Positions 1 through 8,663 of a stretch of 64,000 bases of DNA are shown here, one piece after another. The translations under genes were made by a program, and so were the position numbers. Where the stretch lies: NCBI GenBank assembly GCA_946480925.1, contig CAMLLU010000002.1, positions 1-64,000 on the forward strand, read 5' to 3'. Positions within the stretch are counted from its first letter, which is position 1; each line of letters begins with the position of its first letter. The notes under the pieces are model-generated. The model searched no databases. It saw nothing but the letters and a program-made list of their open reading frames with translations, and was not told the origin of the DNA. Source of the DNA: an uncultured Rivibacter sp. Lineage in GTDB: Bacteria > Pseudomonadota > Gammaproteobacteria > Burkholderiales > Burkholderiaceae.

Positions 1-77
<77 letters not shown>

Positions 78-134
78 AAGAGCCCGCGATTATAGCCACT
101 TCTGCGGCGGCTTCGGCAAGACCAGATCGACGGG

Positions 135-179
135 TGGTAGGCCGTGTTGGACTTGAACCAACGACCAAAGGATTATGAG
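135..179 (-). pseudogene. 3' half of a disrupted tRNA(CAT) gene (tRNA-Ile2), left junction of the element
   Basis: Reading the minus strand, this stretch contains CTCATAA (anticodon loop), the 3' side of the anticodon stem, a perfect T arm (GTTGG loop CCAAC), acceptor strand ACGGCCT, discriminator A and CCA. The 5' half is missing; the sequence to the right is unrelated. The missing half is found at 32788-32826, whose GGGCCGT pairs along its full length with ACGGCCT. The two pieces were therefore one gene, now separated by about 32.6 kb. Confidence 0.9.
173..179. other. attL core, TTATGAG
   Basis: This 7-bp sequence encodes the anticodon loop of the split tRNA. It is the only sequence shared exactly by the two junctions (also at 32788-32794). 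A 7-bp overlap in a tRNA anticodon loop is typical of strand exchange by tyrosine recombinases. Assignment as the crossover site is inference. Confidence 0.75.
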
Positions 180-399
180 GACGCTGGCGCTGCGCCGCGA
201 CTAGGGCCTACAACAGCCCCGCTCCGGCAAGAGCGTATAAGTCATTGATTTTACTGGACTTTGTGCCACTCAGTGCCGTGACGCAGTTCACGCCTCGCCT
301 CTTGGTCCCGCGAACTTTCCATGGAAAGGGCCTTTATTCAGCCCTTAAATCCTGGCGAAAACGCGGAAAGTTCTTGGTCTCAGGCATGGCAGTGGAAAC

Positions 400-1950
400 A
401 TGGCGGCAGACAAATTCTCGAGCCTCATCGAGGCGATGGGCTACGAGCCCCCGGCGAAGGGGGTCAAGGAGATTTGGCATCTGACGGCGGTCGGCTTCGG
501 CATCCGCATCGCCGCTCCAACGAAGAGCGGCGTGGTGCGGCGCACCTACCTCGCGCGTTTCGACGAACTCCAACCCGACGGCTCGTACAAGAACACCAAG
601 CCGCCTCTCGGGTTGGTCGAAGACATTGGCAGTGGGGACGAGGTCCTGACCTACGAGGCAGCAGAGCGCAAGGCCCGCGAGCTGGTCGAGGCAGCCAAGC
701 GCCGGAAGGCCGGCGGCACCGTTCGATTGACCGTGGCCGCCGCCTGGGAGCTGTTGCGCGAGGAGCTGAGGAGCCCGGCTTCCCTCGACGCGCCTACCTA
801 CGCTGACAAGATTGAAGGCATCTACGAGCGCTTCCTCTCACACCTGGGCCCGCGTTACCTCGACCAACTGACCGAGGGCTTTTGGCGGCAGTTCGCTACA
901 CAGCTTCGTGGCGGGACGCTTCGCGTTGGCACCGATGAAGACGGCAAGCCCATTCTTCGCCAAGCAAAGTCAGCGAGCTATGCGACGGCGGTTTTCAACG
1001 CCGGCGCGCGTCTGTATCACATCGCGCACGCGCACCAGGGCATCGAGGGCAAGCAGAAGGGCTGGGACCCCACTCGCGACGGCGTCACCCGTATCGAAGC
1101 GGCGAACGAGCGCGACGGCCATGTCCACTTCGAGCACCTTGCAGCGGCTTGGCACGCTACCGAGCAACTCATCTCACCCTGGTGGCGGGACCTGTGGCGC
1201 GTGTATCTGCTGACCGGCCTTCGCGACCGGCTCGTGATGGACATGCGCTGGGACCAACTAGACCTCGACAAGGGCGTCTACTACATCGAGCAGCTGCAGC
1301 AGGGGACCAAGCGTCGGCGCAGCAAGCTGAGCGAGAAAGAGCGTGCCATCCCCATCGAGATGCCGCTCTCGGCCTATGTCACCGAGCTCCTGCGCAAGCG
1401 CAAGCGCTTCGCGCCCACTGGCAACCCGTGGGTCTGGTACAGCCCGGAGGTCATCGCGACTCCGAAGAAGCCGGAGAAGGAGCGCCCGCCCGGGTCGAAG
1501 GCGAAACGCGAGCCGGCACAGCGGCTGACCGACCCTCGTGCCAGCTGGAAGCGCCTGACACCCGTCATCGGCTACTGGGTCTACAAGCACGACCTGCGTC
1601 GGACATATGCGAGCATCGGCGCTACCGTCGACTGCACGAGCGTGCTGGCTCTCTCGCTCCTCCTCTTGCATTCTTCGAAGACGATATCAAAGGCGCTGGC
1701 GGTACCTGCCATCACGGTGAAGTACATCAAGGCACAGCAGCATTCGATGCGTCAGACCACCGAGCGCATCTCCAACGCGGTGCTCGAGTTGGTCGGTGAA
1801 CGAGAAACGACGACCTTGACGGCGTCGCTCAAGGAGTACCTAGAGCTGCCCAAGCACATCGAGGCCGAGCTTGAGCTCGAACTGAAGATGGCGGGCGTCG
1901 AACCTGTCTATGTGGGAAGCGAGGACAGCGCAGACTACGAACTCACCTAG
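400..1950 (+). CDS. Tyrosine recombinase (phage-type integrase), 516 aa
   Basis: Site-specific recombinase expected to integrate and excise this element at the tRNA anticodon loop. The catalytic tyrosine-recombinase pattern is visible in the C-terminal half: Arg275 in TGLRD, His397 and Arg400 in KHDLRR, His424 in LLLHSS, and the likely nucleophile Tyr442 in ITVKY. The N-terminal ~100 residues resemble the arm-binding region of large island integrases, followed by a SAM-like core-binding region. The start ATG at 400 was chosen because the preceding frame is poor. It lies 220 bp inside the left junction and reads inward. The usual 'LGH' motif is relaxed to 'LLH', so activity should not be taken for granted. 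Confidence 0.9.
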   Translation: MAADKFSSLIEAMGYEPPAKGVKEIWHLTAVGFGIRIAAPTKSGVVRRTYLARFDELQPDGSYKNTKPPLGLVEDIGSGDEVLTYEAAERKARELVEAAKRRKAGGTVRLTVAAAWELLREELRSPASLDAPTYADKIEGIYERFLSHLGPRYLDQLTEGFWRQFATQLRGGTLRVGTDEDGKPILRQAKSASYATAVFNAGARLYHIAHAHQGIEGKQKGWDPTRDGVTRIEAANERDGHVHFEHLAAAWHATEQLISPWWRDLWRVYLLTGLRDRLVMDMRWDQLDLDKGVYYIEQLQQGTKRRRSKLSEKERAIPIEMPLSAYVTELLRKRKRFAPTGNPWVWYSPEVIATPKKPEKERPPGSKAKREPAQRLTDPRASWKRLTPVIGYWVYKHDLRRTYASIGATVDCTSVLALSLLLLHSSKTISKALAVPAITVKYIKAQQHSMRQTTERISNAVLELVGERETTTLTASLKEYLELPKHIEAELELELKMAGVEPVYVGSEDSADYELT

Positions 1951-2405
1951 CGGATGCGTGCAGCTTCGCGATACGTGACACTGCCCAGTTCGGGGTGGAT
2001 TGAGCGTCATTGGACCTACTCGGCACTTCGATGGCTAACCACTTGGCCGGCCGGCGTCCTTCAAGAAGGCGCCGAGTGCTCCGGAGGAGCCAATGAAATA
2101 CAAGAGGGACTTCGCTCATCTCACAAGTTCGACGGTGCCTGGCCCACCGCTGCGTACGCATGACTTTGCGCATTGGAGGCGGTCCGGTCTCCTCACTTGG
2201 CCAGCATGAAGCGCCTGCCTGTGGTCGAAGGTCTACCCACTGCTGAAAAGGCAGCTACGCTGCCTGGCCGACCAAGGCCTGCATGAGTGCTGATGCTCCT
2301 CCCCAGGGCAAGAGTCTCTGTCGTCGAACTGGAGCTCGAGCACAAGCGCCTTGGCTAGCGAGACTTGTAGCCCGGCGCACTGGTGCGCGCCGGGCCCCAA
2401 GACGC
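1951..2405. other. Intergenic region, no gene seen
   Basis: These 455 bases separate the integrase from the convergent rep operon. I see no convincing coding frame. The only structure noted is the hairpin at 2370-2396. Confidence 0.5.
2370..2396 (-). terminator. GC-rich hairpin after the rep operon
   Basis: A 9-bp perfect stem (GCCCGGCGC/GCGCCGGGC) with an 8-nt loop lies just past the stop codon of the repC-like gene. No T-run follows, so a terminator role is only likely by position. Confidence 0.45.
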
Positions 2406-3392
2406 TCATGTCCTTTGAGAAATTAGTACCGACACATCCACCACCTGGAAACCCGCGTCGTTGCTGGGTTTCGTGCTAACGGAGCGTGCCTGAATATCCG
2501 GGGTTTCGTGACTGTTCCCCCGGGGCGTGCCCGAAACCACGGGGCCTGTGGGCCTCAAACCCGCACCCCGTGTCGGCTTCCACGCTACGCTGCCACGGGC
2601 CACCCGGACGTTCTGTCCCTCCACGCGGGCCGTCCATCCAGGTAGCTCCGCAATTTCTGCGAGTACCGCACGTAGCCGGCCATGACGCTTGCGGCGGTTG
2701 GCACCGCCGGTCTCCGTGTCGCCCCAGACGTAGGGCTGCAGGTGGTCGAGCTGACAGTCCCAGGCCCTTCCGATGTTCACCTTGCAGCTCAGCACGGCGT
2801 GCAGCGCCTTGGCCGGCTCGCTGGACAACTGCAGACGCTCGCACATCGAGATGCGAGAGTACTGCTCCCCCTGCAATGCCTGCGTCAACCGCCAGTTGAG
2901 CACCAGCACCACCTGGTGTTCATTGCCAACCTGCCAGCCGAGCAGATGCGAGCCGCCCTCCACCGTGCCACGCTTCACCCAGACCGTGGTCTCGGCGAGC
3001 CGGTGCAGTGCATCGCGGACCAGCGTCAGTTCCGCGCCGCTGTCCCCTTTGCCGCACAGCAACGACAAGCGCCGGAAGCTGGTCAGTACGCGCACGATGT
3101 CTGGCTTGAACACGTGCTGCTGGTGCACCAAGAGGCTCCACAGCGCGTCGTCCGGCTTCACCAGCAAGGCCTGCCCATCGTCGCGCCATTGCTCCTGCGC
3201 CACCTCCAGTACCGCCAGCAGGACGGATTGCTCCACGATGCCGAGCTGGTCAGGACCGCGCCACCGGATGGTGGCTTCCCCCCATTCCATCTGGATGTCG
3301 AGCTTTCCTCGTGGGCCCTTGCGCAGCGGCCTGAACGCACCCACCATGCCCAACGCCGGGTCCTGGCGCACGTCGCGCCGGTCGGTGCTCAT
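2406..3392 (-). CDS. repC: RepC-like replication initiator (IncQ family), 328 aa
   Basis: Probable origin-binding initiator of an IncQ/RSF1010-type replicon. It shares the family layout as I recall it. There is an N-terminal 'DPALGMVGAFRPLRKG' segment like the DPAH..GLFRALKRG of RSF1010 RepC, then 'KLDI..EWGE' and a 'GPDQLG' block. Later come 'RISMCERLQL', a helix ending in a short basic turn, the 'YVWGD' block, an Arg-rich stretch, and 'LPGWTA'. The C-terminal ~70 residues look disordered and are an extension. The gene overlaps repA by ATGA, so the two are probably translationally coupled. In IncQ plasmids RepC opens iterons in oriV; iterons were not found here by eye. Confidence 0.8.
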   Translation of the reverse strand: MSTDRRDVRQDPALGMVGAFRPLRKGPRGKLDIQMEWGEATIRWRGPDQLGIVEQSVLLAVLEVAQEQWRDDGQALLVKPDDALWSLLVHQQHVFKPDIVRVLTSFRRLSLLCGKGDSGAELTLVRDALHRLAETTVWVKRGTVEGGSHLLGWQVGNEHQVVLVLNWRLTQALQGEQYSRISMCERLQLSSEPAKALHAVLSCKVNIGRAWDCQLDHLQPYVWGDTETGGANRRKRHGRLRAVLAEIAELPGWTARVEGQNVRVARGSVAWKPTRGAGLRPTGPVVSGTPRGNSHETPDIQARSVSTKPSNDAGFQVVDVSVLISQRT

Positions 3393-4333
3393 GTCCGGAG
3401 CCCACCGCGTGCACCGCGGCGCTTGGACTGGGCTGCGGCACGAGGCGCGGCGACCACGGAGAACGCGCCACCTTGCCCCCGCTTGAGCACCACAGGCGCC
3501 TGGGGCGGCACGTAGTTCGCCTTGGACAGGTCCAAGCGCACGTACTGGCGAACGTCTCCTTTATCAATGCCGTATTCGACGGCAAGTTCGTCATCGAGAG
3601 CGGAAAGGTTCAACTGCCAGCGCAAGGCGTCGGTGAATGCGCCGGAACCGCGCGAGGCCCCGGCCCGGTCGCCTTGGCCGGTCGTGGTCGACCACTTGTT
3701 GGTGTGATGGGCTACGAGCACGGCCCGCTCGCCGGCGCAAGCCAACACCTGAAGGTCTTGCAGCAACTTGGTCATCACCCACGAGTCGTTCTCGTCACCG
3801 GTGTGGAACTGCCGCAATGGGTCAATCGCGACCAGCCGGGCATCGTTGCTGAGCTTGTGGAGCACCGCCAGGCCATTGCAGGCCGGGTCACCGCCGTCGA
3901 GCAGCATGCGATAGCGGCCAGCCAGCGGATAGATGTGGAGGTTCTGCGCAAGCAAGTCGGCCAAGCGGCTGCCAGTCTGGTTGAACAGGTCAGGGCGAAC
4001 GCGACCCAACAGCTCGCCGACGGCCGCGTGCAGTCGGGCGTGCATCAACGATGCCGTCTCCTCCGCGACCACCAGCACGACCTTGCCCGGCTGGGCAGGC
4101 GCCACAGCGGAGAAGAGCCCTCCGCCCAGGACGGGCAGCCCCACAGCGAGCGCTACGCAGACCTGCAGAAGCATAAGCGTCTTGCCCGTGGCGCCCGGCG
4201 CCACAAGGGCCCCCACGGTGCCGGTCGACAGGCCCGGCAGCACAAAGTCCGGCAGCGGCGGCGTCGTGCTGAGGGCCTTCAGGACGTCCATCCTTTGAGG
4301 CAGCGACAGCTTGGGCTGCGCTGCGGCGCTCAT
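3389..4333 (-). CDS. repA: RepA-like replicative helicase (RecA-fold ATPase), 314 aa
   Basis: Likely hexameric DNA helicase partner of RepC. Walker A is APGATGKT with Lys51; Walker B is LVAIDP with Asp171 following a hydrophobic strand; a 'HHTNK' motif sits after the next strand. Size and motif order match the RSF1010 RepA/AAA_25 family. The open frame runs further upstream, but I start at ATG 4333 because it overlaps the stop of the AlpA-like gene (ATGA) and gives the standard N-terminus MSAAAQ. The downstream end overlaps repC in the same way, so the three genes form a tight operon read on the minus strand. Confidence 0.8.
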   Translation of the reverse strand: MSAAAQPKLSLPQRMDVLKALSTTPPLPDFVLPGLSTGTVGALVAPGATGKTLMLLQVCVALAVGLPVLGGGLFSAVAPAQPGKVVLVVAEETASLMHARLHAAVGELLGRVRPDLFNQTGSRLADLLAQNLHIYPLAGRYRMLLDGGDPACNGLAVLHKLSNDARLVAIDPLRQFHTGDENDSWVMTKLLQDLQVLACAGERAVLVAHHTNKWSTTTGQGDRAGASRGSGAFTDALRWQLNLSALDDELAVEYGIDKGDVRQYVRLDLSKANYVPPQAPVVLKRGQGGAFSVVAAPRAAAQSKRRGARGGLRT

Positions 4334-4554
4334 TGGGCTACTCCTGTCCGGCCATCCGGGGTCGCGGACACGTGCCGGTCGAGCCAGGCGACGACCTCCG
4401 CCTCTCGCCAACGCAGCAGTCGGGTGCCGGGCAGTTGCAGGCGCGGTGGAACTGCGGCAGGGTTGCGACGTAGGTCGCGTCGGATGGTGTGAGGACTGCG
4501 ACCCAGCAACTGGGCCAGGGCCTGCAAGTCAAGCAGGGGTGAGGGAGAGGACAT
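4330..4554 (-). CDS. AlpA/excisionase-like HTH regulator, 74 aa
   Basis: Small winged HTH protein: 'LDLQALAQLLGRSPHTIRRDLRRN' in outline is the helix-turn-helix, followed by the wing 'RLLRWREAEVVAWLD', as in the HTH_17/AlpA family. It is the first gene of the rep operon and its stop overlaps the repA start. A role as rep-operon regulator (compare the small repressor gene before repA in RSF1010) or as excisionase are both plausible; the position favours the first. No clear ribosome binding site deviates from normal. Confidence 0.7.
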   Translation of the reverse strand: MSSPSPLLDLQALAQLLGRSPHTIRRDLRRNPAAVPPRLQLPGTRLLRWREAEVVAWLDRHVSATPDGRTGVAQ

Positions 4555-4865
4555 CGGAGGGCTCCGGTGCAGCAGTTAGGCACCGGTCCCGCATCGAGTC
4601 CCGTCGCGCCACTGGGCACCGCGCACCGATGTCCAGCGAGATGTCTAGTGCTCGCTGTTTATCTGCCTTGCCCGCTGGCGCTTCCTACCGCTCCTAGTCG
4701 CCCGTGTCGATGAGCAATGGCTAGACTGCGCTCGCGGAGGCGAGTAGAGAAAAACCAAGCACAGGGGCCACGGCGGCAAATCCCCATCGTTGTTGTCACG
4801 CGAGGCCCCTACTCAGGGAGGAAGAGCAAGTCGACGCGACAGAGCCGCGCCACGGCACGAAGTGC
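4555..4865. other. Intergenic region upstream of the rep operon
   Basis: About 310 bases with no convincing coding frame. By position it should hold the promoter of the alpA-repA-repC operon. I could not pick a confident promoter or iteron set by eye. Confidence 0.4.
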
Positions 4866-6290
4866 TCAGTTCCCCACTGCGGTTCCGTATGACGCCGGCT
4901 TGAATGATGCGTTTGGCCAGCCGCGCCGGCTGAAGTCCTGAAAGTCTCCTTCGTAGCCGATGGCTTGGAACACCAGGCGATTGAGCATGGTGTACACGGC
5001 GTTGCACAGCGGGTACAGCTTGGCCAACGCCGTCGGGTCGTAAGTTCCTTTGGCATGCGCGGTCTTGTTGCGCAGGTCCTTCCATTGCTTGACAGACTCG
5101 CGCGTCACCACTCCCGCCGCCTCCAATGCCTTTAGCTTGTCGGTAGCGCTTGCGGTGGAACTCTTCATGGCGTCGAGTGCGCCCCTAACTCGCCGCTCCA
5201 GTTCAGGCACCTTGCATCTGACCTTAGCGACTCGTTGCGCCAGTGCCTCCCGTGCCGCGAGGAACTCTGGTGCGGGTTTCCCAATGTCGCTGAACGCGAC
5301 GTTGAGGACGCCCTCGACCGCCACGCCCACCACCAAGCCATTCAGGTGCAGCTGTCGCGTCTCCCCCGAGAAGACGTGAAAGAGCTGAGACGAGAGCGGG
5401 TGGTAGGCATCCGGTTCGTTTGCGCCCAACACATGCTCCAAGTAGCGTGCGAACAGATGCCAGTAGTGCGGCTTCATGTCTGGATGCCGATGGTCGACAG
5501 GTTCAAGGAAGAACGACTTGCGAACCGGCCGACGTGGCACGACCATCACCTCACGAATTGTCCCGAACCGCTTTTCCAAGATGCACCAGTTCGCGGAGCT
5601 GGCGGTCACATACCGCAGTGCTTCTTCGACCCGCGTTTCGATGGCGGTGGGCATTTCAGACCTATGGGACCGCAGCCGCATGACGAAGCTCCCTTCCTCG
5701 GGGGCGACCTGTGTGGCAGCGAAATCGAAACCCGCGGCACTGAAGGTGGTTGGCGCCCGTTGTACGCCGGGAGTGCCGAGGGCGACGCGGAGCTCGCTGA
5801 AGAAGTACATGGCGGCACGTGCAAGTGACACCTCGGGCAGGCCCACCACCTCGTGCTTAAGGGCATCCTGAAGCACCCCGGCAACCACAACGCCGTGCCC
5901 GGCATCGTGGACATTTACTTGCACCTTTGCGCATCGCCACTCGAAGCCGTTGATGTCGCTGCCCGACATGACGAAGTAGCGGTCATCGGGGATGAAGTCG
6001 CCTGGTTTGGTTTCGTTGAACTCGCGCGCCAGTTTCACGAATGGGTGTTCATGGTGCTCGGATGACTCGACGTAGAGCCTTAGCTTGAACTCGCCGTCAG
6101 TAACCACTTCCAGCAAGCCCTTGCCGACGTAGACCGTCGGATTGGCGACGCGTCGTTGCTGCAGGCGCAGCGTCGGGAAGTCCACGACGAGGTGGCCCTG
6201 TGCATAGCCCTTGATGAACTCAGGAATGAGCGGGGTCCGATGCTCGCTGGGCGGCTCTGGTGCGGTCTCAGGTGGAGGTGCAGCGGTCAT
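4866..6290 (-). CDS. HEPN-domain protein, ApeA-like candidate defence effector, 474 aa
   Basis: The C-terminal region (about 340-450) is helical and carries the HEPN ribonuclease signature Rx4H as RNKTAH, Arg407 to His412, within 'WKDLRNKTAHAKG'. The N-terminal ~320 residues look like a beta-rich sensor domain and have no motif I recognise. Length and layout (large N-terminal part, C-terminal HEPN) resemble ApeA, an anti-phage HEPN protein acting by abortive infection; that assignment is inference. It is followed upstream by a broken HTH gene on the same strand. It could instead be a HEPN protein of unknown role, since family identity was not tested. Confidence 0.6.
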   Translation of the reverse strand: MTAAPPPETAPEPPSEHRTPLIPEFIKGYAQGHLVVDFPTLRLQQRRVANPTVYVGKGLLEVVTDGEFKLRLYVESSEHHEHPFVKLAREFNETKPGDFIPDDRYFVMSGSDINGFEWRCAKVQVNVHDAGHGVVVAGVLQDALKHEVVGLPEVSLARAAMYFFSELRVALGTPGVQRAPTTFSAAGFDFAATQVAPEEGSFVMRLRSHRSEMPTAIETRVEEALRYVTASSANWCILEKRFGTIREVMVVPRRPVRKSFFLEPVDHRHPDMKPHYWHLFARYLEHVLGANEPDAYHPLSSQLFHVFSGETRQLHLNGLVVGVAVEGVLNVAFSDIGKPAPEFLAAREALAQRVAKVRCKVPELERRVRGALDAMKSSTASATDKLKALEAAGVVTRESVKQWKDLRNKTAHAKGTYDPTALAKLYPLCNAVYTMLNRLVFQAIGYEGDFQDFSRRGWPNASFKPASYGTAVGN

Positions 6291-6308
6291 GTTGAGTGGT
6301 GAAGTCCG

Positions 6309-6620
6309 TCATCGCCGGGCATGGCCGGCCGCTGATTGCCGGGAGTCATTGTCCTTGCAAGGCTTCTCTTCCAATACAGGTCGTTTGGTAGCCGACGCTC
6401 TATACCTGTCCGGCGGCTCGGCCATCAACCCCAGCCTCTCTCGCAAGCGCGCCATCCCGTCAACAGGAAGCTCCAAGATGCACTGCGCGGTCCCAACTTC
6501 GGGGACAGGGGCAGGGATGGCGCCTGCGCGCACACAGTTCGCGATGGTCCTGGTCGACACCCTGAGCATCTAGGCCAGTTTCCCCTCCGTCAGTTTGTCA
6601 GAAGGTTGCTCGTCGTTCAT
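6309..6620 (-). pseudogene. HTH (AlpA/MerR-like) gene interrupted by an in-frame amber codon
   Basis: Reading from ATG 6618-6620 gives MNDEQPSDKLTEGKLA, then TAG at 6570-6572, then MLRVSTRTIANCVRAG and a normal C-terminus ending at 6309. The residues on both sides of the TAG join into a typical HTH sequence (LTEGKLA-x-MLRVSTRTI), so the codon was probably CAG (Gln) or another sense codon. The part after TAG is open for 86 codons and could still be translated from its internal ATG, but without helix 1 of the HTH. It sits directly upstream of the HEPN gene and may have regulated it. Confidence 0.65.
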
Positions 6621-6728
6621 CTGGCGTCCTTTGGTTGCGCGTTATTGCGCGCCGTTGCGTGGAACAAAGTGAAGCAGCGGCCACTAAACGCTTGCTCGGC
6701 GCCGGGCCCGCTGCGGCAAACAAAGAAC

Positions 6729-6751
6729 GCGCTCCCGGAGGAAGGGAGCGC
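6729..6751 (-). terminator. Rho-independent terminator after the 186-aa HTH gene
   Basis: An 8-bp perfect stem GCGCTCCC/GGGAGCGC with a 7-nt loop is followed on the minus strand by GTTCTTTGTTT. It lies 65 bases past the stop at 6816. Confidence 0.65.
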
Positions 6752-6815
6752 AAATGAGTTGGGCGAGCCAAGAGCAAGACCTGAAGACTTTCGGTCAAGC
6801 CAAGGAACTGCTTAG

Positions 6816-7376
6816 CTATGTCCTCTCGGCGCGCAGCGCGGCGAGTTCTGCCTGCGCCTGTAGGTCCCCCAATGCGGCCAAGGTCATCGACCGCATCCAC
6901 TCGAACGTGCGAGCGGGTCTGACAACACCACCACCAAGTTCGCGATACAGCAGCACTACGAACTGCTGGATGGCCGGTTCGGCCGTGCTCAGCGCCTCGG
7001 GGAAGAAGCCGGCGAACGCAGGGTCCAACCGCAGGGCCTCAACTTGACGCCGCAGGTTCTCGTGCATCGACAGGCGGCTCGGGTGCGTGAAGTCCATCGC
7101 AGTGATGAGGCCGACCATGCACAACACGTACGCGGTCGGCACGCCGAGGTAGATGGCAGCGGCCTCGAAGACAGCGCGGCTCGCATTGGCGATATCAGCC
7201 TCCTTGCGCCGCCACTGCGCAACGCGCTCGTAGCTCACGCCCAGGTGACTGGCCATGGTCGCCAGCGTGTCGCCGCGCCGGGTGGCTTCTGCAATCAGCA
7301 CCCGCAGCAGCGGCGGGTCGTCAGCAGTAGGGGGTGGGTAGCCGCGGCGCGGCGCTCGTACTTTGGCCTTGGGCAT
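6816..7376 (-). CDS. HTH DNA-binding protein, 186 aa
   Basis: Residues about 30-60 hold a helix-turn-helix of XRE/Cro type (TLATMASHLGVSYERVAQW). After this comes a helical region with 'AAAIYLGVPTAYVLCMVGLI' in outline, which may be a dimerisation or ligand-sensing part. The start ATG at 7376 gives a basic N-terminus (MPKAKVRAPRR) and has AGGA about 8 bases upstream; the open frame continues upstream but with poor composition. Transcribed leftward with its own terminator, and divergent from the DUF433 operon. Likely a transcriptional regulator of the element; target unknown. Confidence 0.65.
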   Translation of the reverse strand: MPKAKVRAPRRGYPPPTADDPPLLRVLIAEATRRGDTLATMASHLGVSYERVAQWRRKEADIANASRAVFEAAAIYLGVPTAYVLCMVGLITAMDFTHPSRLSMHENLRRQVEALRLDPAFAGFFPEALSTAEPAIQQFVVLLYRELGGGVVRPARTFEWMRSMTLAALGDLQAQAELAALRAERT

Positions 7377-7566
7377 GCAAGTGTCCTGAAGATGACAGCA
7401 AGACGCTGTCAATGGCGTGTAGGCAGCCAATAGCCTCCCCTGAAATCCGTGCGCGCCCCGCCAGCACCGTGCAGTGCTACGCCGCCCAGGGAGTTTGGAC
7501 AGCATGAAGCCCCATCGGCTTCGGCATCCTTGCCGCTTCATATTCGCCAGCGGAAAGTGGGCGTTG

Positions 7567-8025
7567 ATGAACCACTATCGCAACGAAGAGTCGCGCATGC
7601 TGCGCGAGATACTCGAAACCGTTCGAGACCTACAGAGAAACTACGGGGGATGTCTTGGCTACGTGCAGCAAGTCAAGCGGCTGCTGCGCCGAGCTGGCAT
7701 CCCCATACCAAGTCCTCGACATGGTTCAAGCCGGCGCACGGAACCCAAGGAGACGCCAGACAAGGCTTGGCCTGAAGCAGGACGCCGCTCGCCATGTGTG
7801 GTCGTGGACCCTCAGGTGATGGGGGGAAGGCCTTGCCTTGCCGGCTCGCGCCTTCCGGCGCAGACGCTTATAGACATGGTTGACGCCGGTGACGCATGGG
7901 AGCAAATCGTCGGGGGCTGGCCGTGGCTCACGCCGCAGCACGTGGAAGTCGCGCGCGCATGGCTTGTTGCTGGCACTGACGACAGCTCGGATGACGCCGG
8001 CGAACACTCGTCCATTAAGCCTTGA
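7567..8025 (+). CDS. DUF433 domain protein, 152 aa
   Basis: The C-terminal ~60 residues match the DUF433 pattern: VVVDPQVMGGRPCLAGSR, then LPAQTLIDM, then a helix with W and an HVEVARAWL ending. DUF433 proteins are small HTH-like proteins often seen as antitoxins of PIN toxins. Here no PIN-domain partner is next to it; the downstream genes are unrelated. The N-terminal ~75 residues are an extension without recognised domain. Start ATG 7567 is preferred because GGAAAG lies 9 bases upstream; ATG 7504 is an alternative giving 21 more residues. Confidence 0.6.
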   Translation: MNHYRNEESRMLREILETVRDLQRNYGGCLGYVQQVKRLLRRAGIPIPSPRHGSSRRTEPKETPDKAWPEAGRRSPCVVVDPQVMGGRPCLAGSRLPAQTLIDMVDAGDAWEQIVGGWPWLTPQHVEVARAWLVAGTDDSSDDAGEHSSIKP

Positions 8026-8117
8026 GTCCGCCAGCATGAAGTGCGCCCGGCTTCGCCCAGCTTGTCGCTTCATGCTGAGGGCATCGACAGTCGAGATTTG
8101 GCCCAACAAGTCTCCGC

Positions 8118-8663
8118 ATGTCACCTGACGCCACCGACACAAAGCCAGATGCTGCGGCAGATGCAGACGCATTCACAGGCGCCTTCATCGTCCGCATTGC
8201 AGCAGTCGCACCGCCGAGGGTCATCTCGGCTGTCATCGTTCCCCTGAACCTCGGCACAGACGAGCCCGAGATGACGGCGATGGTTGGCTGGGAAGGCATC
8301 GAGACGGTCAGCACCTCGGTGACGCTTGAGGTCGACTCTAGTCTTGGACGGTCCGACGCCTGGTCGCGCTTCCTGTTGCTGCTGGGGACCGTGTTCGGCC
8401 ATACGACGCTGCCTGAGCCGGCAGCCTTTGGCCCTGGCCAGTGGTCGAGCATCGTGCTCTCGACGCAGGAACTCGACGGGGCGCTGCACCACTCCGTTGT
8501 GGTCGTGGTCGACCGCGCCCACGAAACCGCTCGTCTTCTCCGTTCCGACGCGGCACGACCGGGCGCCGAAGTCGTGGTGCCGGCGCACCTGCTGACGATG
8601 GACGCGGGCAGTGTCCTGGTGGAGATGACATCCAGAGTCATTCTCGGAAGGACATGGCTGTAG
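8118..8663 (+). CDS. Unknown protein, 181 aa
   Basis: I do not recognise a family. The frame is preferred over the long antisense frame because its 3' end overlaps the next gene by 10 bases in an operon-like series (8118, 8654, 9058). Residues 22-60 and 95-150 look like alternating beta strands, with no signal peptide or membrane segment. No good ribosome binding site is visible at ATG 8118, so the start is uncertain. Confidence 0.45.
   Translation: MSPDATDTKPDAAADADAFTGAFIVRIAAVAPPRVISAVIVPLNLGTDEPEMTAMVGWEGIETVSTSVTLEVDSSLGRSDAWSRFLLLLGTVFGHTTLPEPAAFGPGQWSSIVLSTQELDGALHHSVVVVVDRAHETARLLRSDAARPGAEVVVPAHLLTMDAGSVLVEMTSRVILGRTWL

Noticed and set aside
135..230. Complete tRNA at the left junction
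   Set aside because: Only the 3' half is present; the sequence after the anticodon loop (from 180) does not form the 5' half, which is found 32.6 kb away.
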